A stretch of DNA of 14,974 nt, from positions 1 through 14,974 of the forward strand of contig JNET01031052.1 in the NCBI GenBank assembly GCA_000697455.1. The letters are read 5' to 3'. Position 1 is the stretch's first letter; each line of letters begins with the position of its first letter. Of this stretch, positions 9,290 to 14,974 are shown piece by piece. A model generated the notes under the pieces. That model worked only from the letters and a program-made list of their open reading frames with translations. It had not been told where the DNA came from and searched no databases. A program made the position numbers and the translations under genes. This DNA is from Basidiobolus heterosporus B8920 (lineage: Eukaryota > Basidiobolomycota > Basidiobolomycetes > Basidiobolales > Basidiobolaceae).

Positions 9290-9900
9290 ATTGCACATGC
9301 TAGGTTTGTAGCTTCTCAAGTGTTTTTAGTTTCCAAATGAATGTTTTTCATGACTGTTCAAGCTAGTCCATTCTTCAAAGTTTGAGAATCAAATCATCTC
9401 ATTTTATCAAGCAGCAATTTTCCTGTGAGATGATACAATGTAAGATCACCAGATAATGACTTCAAACCACAACTAGGCTTTGGAAACTGTCTGAAATGCT
9501 CTAAAGAGGGCTAACACTATTTTCTTTCTCATAGACCCCTCTCCTAATGAATTCAAATTATTTGGAAAGGATATAATCCTGCTAGTACATTTTCTGATTT
9601 TGTCACTAAGTACCTGCTTAATTGGGTAGCAATTGACCAAGAACCATTCACTAGTCACCAATTTACTGAAGAAAATATTCTCCACAAAATATCATGAACT
9701 TGGGGTAATCAACAAATAGTGCTCTCCTTTAATGCAAATGGCTTCCAAGAATGAGATTTCCCTCTTCTGGTATTTTTGGATGGCTTCAGATGGTGATATA
9801 AGCTCCTTCTTATCTTCTGCTACAATACTTCACAGACCTCACTCTTGTGATAGCATTTGCATTCTGATCTTGAAGATGTGGGGTGACATTTTCCAAGTCT
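9290..9900 (-). pseudogene. Copia copy C gag-like region
   Basis: The minus-strand translation resembles the UBN2-type gag of Copia elements. It has a REISFLEAICIKGEHYLLITPSS block (about 9695-9765), TSEWFLVNCY (about 9625-9655) and IISFPNNLNSLGEGS followed by KKIVLALFRAFQTVSKA (about 9475-9575). These match the family pattern 'IN.L.SLG....E..VR.ILR.LP..W'. The gag N-terminus beyond 9900 is not clear. In the family this protein forms the particle shell. The region is broken. Confidence 0.65.
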
Positions 9901-9960
9901 AAAACATGCTAGTAATAATATAATCTGTATCCTACCCTTTATTTTTCAAATGCGTGAAGT

Positions 9961-10527
9961 AGCCAGCTTCAAGCCAATACTAGCAAGTCAAAATAGAGCC
10001 AATACTCTTACAGGTGTGGCACATCTTAGAATTACTGAGAAGCTGGTGGGCTTGCAATTCCTCTCTGCAAATGATCTAATGCAAGATAATGTGAAAGTAA
10101 AATCACTTGAGATCAGATTCCAATATGGTATTATGTTCATTTTATCCTGATGTGTACTTTTCAGGTTTAATCCTAATGAAGCAGGAAGTAGTAGAGTAAT
10201 AACAGTTGACTTGTAAGCTTGGCTTAAACAATGAGCTAGGTTTTTACCCTATAGAGAAATGTATGTTGCAAGACTCCTTCATCAAATGTGACCATCCTGC
10301 AGAATCTACTAGCCAAGCAGCTAATATCTTGCTTGCAGCTCAATGTTTTGACTTTTATATGTCTTTATTACATGTGCTGACAAGGAGGTTACTCACCAAA
10401 AGGCCTTGCCCATAGTAAGCTCCTATCCCTCTACTTGAGGTTTAATTTGACCTGAAGTTATCCACCTTTCTATAGGTTGGTCTTCACTCTTAAAGCCCTT
10501 CTCCTAATCAAAGCCAAGAGCATTTAC
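9961..10527. other. No recognisable gene between Copia copies C and D
   Basis: This is about 570 bases with two short plus-strand frames (9950-10150 and 10206-10415) that match no family I know. By position it could contain the 5' end and LTR of copy C and the flank of the copy D LTR, but I could not find LTR similarity to the other elements. I see no RNA gene or promoter that I can support. Confidence 0.35.
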
Positions 10528-10885
10528 TAATAGCAGAGGATTGAGATGGTCACATGGTAGTAGTAAAGGGATGAGTAAATAAGAGGGATGCTGGTAACGA
10601 CTGAGCTGCTTATCTCAGGGGGTGAAAATCCCCTATAGATACTAAATATCTTGAAGTCATGGGATAATAACACATCATTGATCAATATTCAGTCAGCAAA
10701 TGAATGAATAATGCCAAGATATTACCAAGACTTAATGGAATAGTTAATTAGTTAAGTCATCATATATTATTATCCTATAACTCTATCAGGTAATATACTG
10801 TGACCTAATCTGCTCACTTACTAGTACTCACTAGTCAGCAAATAACAAGGACTAATCAATAATACTTACTACTAGACCTATATAT
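10528..10885 (-). repeat. 3' LTR of Copia copy D
   Basis: The reverse complement aligns by eye over its whole length with the plus-strand LTR at 12541-12898. Shared blocks in order include 'CAGATTAGG', 'CAGTATATTACC', 'ATCTTGG', 'AAGATATTTAGTAT', 'CATCCCTCTTA' and 'CTCAATCC...CTGCTATTA'. It lies directly after the Copia tail, as a 3' LTR should. Its ends are set by where similarity begins and stops, so they are good to about 10-30 bases. The two LTRs differ substantially, so they are not a recently made pair. Confidence 0.75.
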
Positions 10886-10909
10886 TTGAATACTTGCCCA
10901 ATTACTAAT

Positions 10910-11072
10910 TATTGAGAAAGTCTAAGTTCCATCATCGTGTATAACTTTGAATATCTCTCCCTAAATAAGGCTTTGGGCAAAGCATCAGAGGTCATATCCT
11001 TAGCTGGACAATATTTCAGTCTAGCAATTTCTTCTTCCCACTTCTCTTTCACAAAGTGATGCTGAATATGAA
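10910..11072 (-). pseudogene. Copia copy D C-terminal tail of RNase H
   Basis: A minus-strand frame contains HIQHHFVKEKWEEEIARLKY, CPAKDMTSDALPKALFRE and a short end before the LTR. It is the counterpart of the copy B tail at 5090-5250. The MITE separates it from the rest of RNase H. Confidence 0.85.
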
Positions 11073-11271
11073 CCCTATGAAAAATGGACCATGAGAGTAC
11101 CAGCAAGACACCAGCAGATTTACAACCTTGTGGGTCCCAATACCAGCAAAATGCCAGCAGAAAATGAAAATCTCTGATTTTGGGTGTAACACCAGCAAGT
11201 TATCATTGGAATACCAGCTAAAAACCAGCAAAAAAACGGAGGAATTACAACTTTTGCAATTTCTCATAGGG
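11073..11271 (+). mobile_element. MITE-like element copy 3 (199 bp, TSD GAA)
   Basis: The ends are CCCTATGAAAAATGG on the left and the complement of CCCTATGAGAAATTG on the right, flanked by GAA on both sides (11070-11072 and 11272-11274). CCAGC motifs start at element positions about 28, 39, 71, 82, 120, 142 and 153, giving three pairs exactly 11 bp apart. About 8 differences separate it from copy 1 over 199 bases. Copia RNase H similarity is found on both sides. It has no coding capacity; the minus-strand frame 11049-11267 is an antisense shadow. It is a non-autonomous DNA transposon of unknown superfamily. Confidence 0.9.
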
Positions 11272-11990
11272 GAATAAGCTTAGCTCCATCTTGCAAAACT
11301 GGATTCTTAACTAGCACTATACATAATTGATTTTGTTCCTTTATAACAGTTGCAGAACTTTGCTCAAAGTCAAAGTCTAGTAGTAGACTTCTTGGCTGGA
11401 TGACTTCTTTAGTTGCTTGGATTAAGGTTTTTTATTCAGCTTGAGTTGTTGACAATGCAATAGTGGGTTGTTTCTTACTGTTCCAGGAGACACAGGCAAC
11501 CCACATCAGCAACATATAAGTAGCTGTAGAGCTTCTCTTCTTCTGATCACCTTCCCAGTTGACACCACTATGATCAGCAGTCAAGTGACTTATTTATGTC
11601 TAGATTCTGGATATAGACACTGCGTTCTTTTGAGATAGTATATAATTCCTTTACAGCAGTCTAGTGAGCAGTGCCAAGACTAGCCATAAACTAACTAATA
11701 TCTTCTACTGCACATGAGGTGTCAGGTCTTGATACAACCATGGCATACACTAGACTTCCAGCAGCTTCTTTGTACAGAACACTTACCATCTGCAGTTTTT
11801 CTTCTTCAGTCTGGGAGCTCTTTGAGTTGTTTAACTCAAGATCAGTGTTCATTGAGAGTGAAGTTAGCCTAGCATCTTGTATTCTCAACCTGGTCAAGTC
11901 CTCTCTTACATATCTCCTTGATGAATATGAAGTAGCCTCTTTCTTCAATTACACTTGAGTTTAAAACCCATATGTGGTCTATCTTTCCTA
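11272..11990 (-). pseudogene. Copia copy D RNase H region
   Basis: An 85-codon minus-strand frame (11691-11948) contains TEEEKLQMVSVLYKEAAGS and LVYAMVVSRPDTSCAVEDIS, the classic connection region before Copia RNase H. Further left, the RNase H block is visible as 'SWNSKKQP'-like and 'LTTQAE..TLIQATKE' pieces (about 11410-11500) and an 'LLLDFDFEQSSAT' piece near 11345-11385. The domain is recognisable but interrupted several times. Confidence 0.8.
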
Positions 11991-12540
11991 CCAGCCATAT
12001 TTTAACCAGCAAAATTATATAGCATTCTCCTCATACCAATGGCTGCACCATGGAAATTTCTTCATTCAGGACAGAATTCAGGCAAGTGGTCTTAACTCTC
12101 GTTTGATGTATCTCCTAGTTCTCTTGAGCAGCTAGAGCAAGCAAACAGCATATGGTACTTTGGCATCTCAACTATACTAACAACTGATTGGCCTTGGATT
12201 TTTTGAGTAGATCCAGTCAACTTACTGCATAATTGTTCTTTTGTTTTCCTGAGAGATATCCCATATGTACACATTAAGTTGTCTTGGATTCCAGCTTGCT
12301 TGTTTTCTCCTTGGGCTGGTACAAGAAGGCTTTGCAGCCAAAGATTCTTAGGTGAGAAACATGAAGCTTTTCACCATACAATTTTTCATAAGAGGTCTCC
12401 CTTTTACAGCTCTGGAAGGGCTTCCACTCCTCAGGTATATAGTAGTAGAGACTGCTTTAGCCCAAAATTTATACCATAAGTTCTAATGATGCAACATGGC
12501 TCTGGCAGTCTTAAGAATAATATAGTTGTTCCCCATTTCT
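11991..12540 (-). pseudogene. Copia copy D integrase C-terminal region and RT fragments
   Basis: On the minus strand, 12535-12280 reads as an integrase end: 'ARAMLHH' followed by LWYKFWAKAVSTTIYLRS, KNCMVKSF/GEK-type blocks and 'FGCKAF.YQPKEK'. Below about 12275, short RT blocks follow: a 'LFACSSCSRELGDTSNES' counterpart of 'LLALAAQEDLEIHQMD' at about 12100-12160, and a 'MVQP' piece at about 12050. RT is much shorter than in other Copia elements, so a large part has been lost. The right edge coincides with the start of the plus-strand LTR. Confidence 0.75.
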
Positions 12541-12898
12541 CTTTATACAGATTAGTTAATTAGTATTATTGAATGGCACTTGTTATCAACTGATCTATTT
12601 GTATTAGTGAGTAATCAGATTAGGTTTCAGTATATTACCTTTTATAGTGATATGATTAAGATGTATAATCAAATAAGTGATTAGTCGTTATATTTAGTCT
12701 TAGTAACATCTTGGCCTTGTCTATATATGGACTGATTGACTAATAATCAGTGATGAGTCATGATCTTATGACCACAAGATGTTTAGTATATATAGAGCAT
12801 CCTCACCATTTGAAATAAACAGTGCAATCCACCCTAACATCCCTCTTAAATACTCTACTCATTACTTCTGCTTCATGACCAGCTCAATCCACTGCTAT
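12541..12898 (+). repeat. 5' LTR of a plus-strand Copia copy (E)
   Basis: The LTR aligns with the minus-strand LTR of copy D and the partial LTR of copy B. It contains a TATATATA box at 12787-12794 and an AATAAA signal at 12824-12829, the arrangement expected of a retrotransposon promoter and polyadenylation site. It is followed directly by a PBS-like site and the beginning of a Copia gag, which makes it a 5' LTR rather than a solo LTR. The left boundary is uncertain by about 20 bases. It adjoins the interrupted integrase of copy D. Confidence 0.75.
12787..12829 (+). promoter_or_regulatory. LTR TATA box and polyadenylation signal
   Basis: TATATATA at 12787-12794 is followed 30 bases later by AATAAA at 12824-12829 inside the LTR. 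This is the usual compact order of promoter, R region and poly(A) signal. Activity is not implied, since the element is a fossil. Confidence 0.5.
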
Positions 12899-12931
12899 TA
12901 GATTATGAGCCCTGTATACTACACCACTGAT
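12899..12931 (+). other. Primer-binding-site-like sequence and short leader of Copia copy E
   Basis: The sequence GATTATGAGCCC just after the LTR resembles the widespread Copia primer site built on TTATCAGAGC, which pairs with initiator methionine tRNA. The match is partial. A short leader of about 20 bases separates it from the gag start at 12932. Confidence 0.45.
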
Positions 12932-13041
12932 ATGGCCAAGCTACCAGAATTACTGACCACTTTAATGGAGAAGACCTGCTCATATGGAGAACCAAGACAA
13001 AGAAGCTACTTACTGATACAGATATTTGGGACATTGTGTGG
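12932..13041 (+). pseudogene. N-terminal gag of plus-strand Copia copy E
   Basis: An ATG at 12932 starts MAKLPEL, and the following bases encode the conserved start of Copia gag (HFNGEDLLIWRTKTKKLL, then TDTDIWDIV). This is the family pattern 'L.G.NY..W...M...L...DLWD.V'. Similarity ends at about 13041, so only about 35 residues remain. Its direct position after an LTR and a PBS-like site supports the call. Confidence 0.75.
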
Positions 13042-13459
13042 TAACTTTGGTAGAAAATAGTTACTGTTGCAAGGTTTTGAGTGCAGAATCTGATTCTTCA
13101 TGTAAAAATACCCTTATAGGGCAATTTTCAGTTTATTTGGCTAATTTTAAGTATTTTTGCAATCATTGATTTGATCTTATTTCAATCAAGTTCTATCAGT
13201 TTTTAGAATATTCTATTTGTGGCTCTTGATAAGATACCAACTGACTACTATATCAGGAAATATGATTAGTAGTATAACATCATACACCTGAAGCCACAGT
13301 CATCAAGAATTAGTGTAAATACCAACCTATTTTCCTCAATAAATACCAGACAAGTTTAGTGATTCAAATACTAGCTAATCCACTACTCTTAATAACACTT
13401 TCTTAAGTATTTTAAAACTGATAGCAGTGATTATCAATACCCTGTACCTCTACCAAGCT
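13042..13459. other. AT-rich unassigned stretch between Copia copy E and Gypsy copy 2
   Basis: This is about 420 bases, AT-rich, with no coding capacity and no clear similarity to the LTRs in this window. A near-palindrome, CCCTTATAGGG, lies near 13110. It may be another old insertion or LTR. I see no terminal repeats or target duplication to bound it. Confidence 0.35.
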
Positions 13460-13837
13460 CAAGACGCCTCAGGAAGAAACTACCAATTGGGACTCTACCT
13501 TGCAAAGACTTCTGCAACAGCAAAATGTTATTTTACTGTACTTGGCTACCCAGCATGCCATGAATCAGCAAGAGATGAGGACTACTGACTTTGGGAGCAG
13601 CTCTCTACAGGTTCATGTTAGTTTCTACCATGGAAGAAAAGATGAGATGTACCTTGTGGCCACTATTATTGAAGAAGACCAACAACCAAATCACTCAGAT
13701 ATCCTTAAGATATTCAAGGAGTATAAAGATGTGTTTCCTGAGTCCCTGACTCAGCTTGCACCAGAAAGAGATGTTGACATGCCATTGATACTGGAAAAAG
13801 CCTGCTTGTAAGCAAGATACCCTATAGAATAAGTCCG
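13460..13837 (+). pseudogene. Gypsy copy 2 protease-RT linker region
   Basis: A 103-codon frame (13500-13811) contains 'ILKIFKEYKDVFPESL' followed by '[17 protein letters not shown]', matching the Gypsy block 'LL.EY.DVFPE.LP..LPP.R..DH.I.L..G..P'. This always lies just before the RT fingers. The upstream part, rich in Gln and with no clear domain, corresponds to the protease-RT spacer. Confidence 0.8.
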
Positions 13838-14375
13838 TTGGAGTTAGAAGAACTCAGAAAGCAGCTAGATGAGTTATTAGAACAAGGCTTTGTAAGACCC
13901 AGCATATCACCATGGGGAGCACCTGTGCTATTTGCAAAGAAGAAAGATGGTACCTTGGGACTGTGTAATAACTACGGAGCTCTGAATTCTCTCACTGTGA
14001 AGAACAAGCATCCTATACCCAGGATTGATGAAATGCTAGACCAGCTGAATGGAGTCAGATACTTTACTAAGTTAGACCTCAGATCAGGCTCCAACCAGGT
14101 CTAAATTAAGCCAGAAAACATTCCCAAAGCAGTATTTAGAACCAGATATGGTCACTTTGAGTATTTGGTGATGAGTTTTGGACTTGCTATATGCTTCTGT
14201 AATCTTGTAGACACTGATGCAGACTGTTTCTAAAGAGCTACTGGACCACTGTGTTGTTAGCTACCCGGATGATATCTTAGTCTATAGTGAAACCAAGGAA
14301 GACCACTTGAACTACTTAAGAATTGTGCTGGAGTCACTCAGGAGGAACTAACTGTATGCTAAATTCTCAAAGTGT
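13838..14375 (+). pseudogene. pol: Gypsy copy 2 reverse transcriptase region
   Basis: The 13838-14104 frame reads [52 protein letters not shown] and [13 protein letters not shown], the full run of fingers and palm motifs of Gypsy RT. After 14104 the similarity continues with a '[15 protein letters not shown]' block (about 14138-14190), the DDILVYSETKEDHL palm block (about 14268-14310) and LYAKFSKCEF (about 14352-14380). It would copy the element RNA to cDNA in an active relative. Confidence 0.9.
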
Positions 14376-14974
14376 GAGTTTATGAAAGACTCTGTGGAGT
14401 ATCTAGGCTATATTGTGATGGCAGGAGGAGTGAAGGTAGATCGCAAGAAAGTCCAAGTCATAAAGGAATGGAAACAACCTCAGACCATCAAGGCACTAAT
14501 ATCATTCCTAGGACTAGCCTCTCACTACAGAAGATTTGTAAAGTCCTTTGCTGACTTTGCTCCCCCTTTGACTGACTTGCTGACAAAAGAATCTGTACAT
14601 CAATGGACAACAAGCTGTGATGTAGCATTTCAGACTCTGATGGAAGAATTAGCCCAATTGCCTGAACTCAAGCAGCCAGACTTCAGTAAGCCCTTCTTGC
14701 TCACCACTGATGCCTCAGACTATGCCATTGGAGGAGTACTTAGTCAGATTCATGACTCTGTGGAGTTTCCTGTATCCTCTGAGTCTAGAAAGTGAAACTC
14801 AGCAGAAGCAAAATACCCAGTACATGAGAAGGAGCTACTAGCTGTTGTGAATTGTCTTAAGGTCTGGAGATGCTATATTGAAGGAGTCAAGTGCACTGTA
14901 AGGACTGACCATACCTCACTCAAGTACTTCCAAACTCAGAAGGTTCCAAGTAGAAGAATGGGACGTTGGTTTGA
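14376..14974 (+). pseudogene. Gypsy copy 2 RT connection and RNase H region, cut by the window edge
   Basis: A 137-codon frame (14382-14795) contains VEYLGYIVMAGGVKVDRKKV, FLGLASHYRRFVKSFADFA and LLTTDASDYAIGGVLSQ, the RT thumb and the start of RNase H. Beyond it come '[19 protein letters not shown]' and [13 protein letters not shown] up to the last base. The order is that of every Ty3/Gypsy pol. Integrase would follow outside the window. Confidence 0.9.

Larger units (their letters stand above)
6620..9960 (-). mobile_element. Ty1/Copia copy C: gag, integrase and RT of a second Copia family, with a MITE inside
   Basis: This is the longest Copia fossil in the window. On the minus strand it reads gag (about 9900-9290), a poorly resolved stretch, a gag-pre-integrase-like area (about 8790-8600), the integrase core (about 8600-8030) and its C-terminal region (about 8030-7860), then RT (about 7680-6620). 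RT is interrupted by MITE copy 2 at 7009-7205. RNase H and the LTRs were not found. Its motifs differ from copies A, B and D, which suggests a separate family. It carries dozens of interruptions and is likely among the oldest elements here. Confidence 0.8.
10528..12540 (-). mobile_element. Ty1/Copia copy D: integrase and RT fragments, RNase H and 3' LTR, with a MITE inside
   Basis: On the minus strand, from right to left, this copy has the C-terminal integrase region (12540-12280), short RT pieces (12275-11990), RNase H (11990-11272), the C-terminal tail (11072-10910) and a 3' LTR (10885-10528). MITE copy 3 is inserted at 11073-11271. Much of RT is missing. Its LTR and tail are paralogous to copy B. 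The right edge is replaced by a plus-strand LTR at 12541. The coding region is broken in many places and looks old. Confidence 0.85.
13460..14974 (+). mobile_element. Ty3/Gypsy LTR retrotransposon copy 2, partial fossil (runs off the window)
   Basis: A plus-strand pol region runs from the protease-RT linker through RT to RNase H and continues beyond the right edge of the window. The gag, protease core and 5' LTR are absent at its left edge. It has about half a dozen interruptions but keeps several open stretches of 90-140 codons, so it is probably younger than the Copia fossils. Its motifs differ from Gypsy copy 1 (for example the '[18 protein letters not shown]' block), so it is a different lineage. 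Confidence 0.88.

Noticed and set aside
10240-10265. CCCTATAGAGAAAT as a fourth MITE end
   Set aside because: It resembles the TIR at one end only; no CCAGC interior, second end or target duplication was found nearby.
9950-10415. Two short plus-strand frames as host or transposon genes
   Set aside because: Both are under 70 codons, have no recognisable motif and lie in decayed repeat sequence.
11049-11267. 72-codon minus-strand open frame similar to part of the 5147-5488 frame
   Set aside because: The resemblance is explained by both frames reading through copies of the same MITE; it is not a conserved gene.
11073-11271. Repeated CCAGCA units as a CRISPR array or minisatellite
   Set aside because: Units are too short, spacers are irregular and tiny, the genome is eukaryotic, and the block is bounded by TIRs and target duplications.
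12279-12479. 66-codon plus-strand open frame
   Set aside because: It is antisense to the clearly recognisable Copia copy D integrase end on the minus strand.

Overview
This window looks like a repeat-rich eukaryotic chromosome made almost entirely of fossil transposable elements. I see no host gene, tRNA, rRNA or CRISPR array. The host cannot be named from the sequence. The gag and polymerase regions of the Ty3/Gypsy copies resemble those of filamentous fungi, and a large TE-rich fungal genome (for example a rust-type basidiomycete) would fit, but a plant or another eukaryote is not excluded. CpG is almost absent: about 30 CpG counted by eye in 15 kb, where several hundred would be expected at roughly 37-38% GC.

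Layout from left to right. Positions 1-2262: Ty3/Gypsy copy 1 on the plus strand (leader, gag, protease, reverse transcriptase), cut off within RT. Positions 2263-4254: two kilobases with no gene I can identify. Positions 4255-4890: a Ty1/Copia fragment on the minus strand (integrase-RT linker and N-terminal RT). Positions 4905-6478: a second minus-strand Copia copy (RT, RNase H, tail, part of the 3' LTR). Positions about 6620-9960: a third, longer minus-strand Copia of a different family (gag, integrase, RT). Positions 9961-10527: unassigned. Positions 10528-12540: a fourth minus-strand Copia (3' LTR, RNase H, RT and integrase fragments). Positions 12541-13041: the 5' end of a plus-strand Copia of the same LTR family (LTR, PBS-like site, start of gag). 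Positions 13042-13459: AT-rich and unassigned. Positions 13460-14974: Ty3/Gypsy copy 2 on the plus strand (protease-RT linker, RT, RNase H), running off the window.

The most interesting item is a small non-autonomous DNA transposon (MITE-like) of 197-199 bp, present three times (5251-5449, 7009-7205, 11073-11271). Each copy has about 13-bp terminal inverted repeats starting CCCTATGA and is flanked by a perfect 3-bp target duplication (TAT, TTA and GAA). Each lies inside a Copia polyprotein region. The interior of the two best copies carries seven same-strand CCAGC motifs, three pairs of which are spaced exactly 11 bp apart. I do not recognise this family.

Relative ages, inferred from open-frame length and similarity: the Copia fossils are oldest, the Gypsy copies are younger, and the two near-identical MITE copies (about 96% by hand alignment) entered Copia copies that had already diverged from each other.
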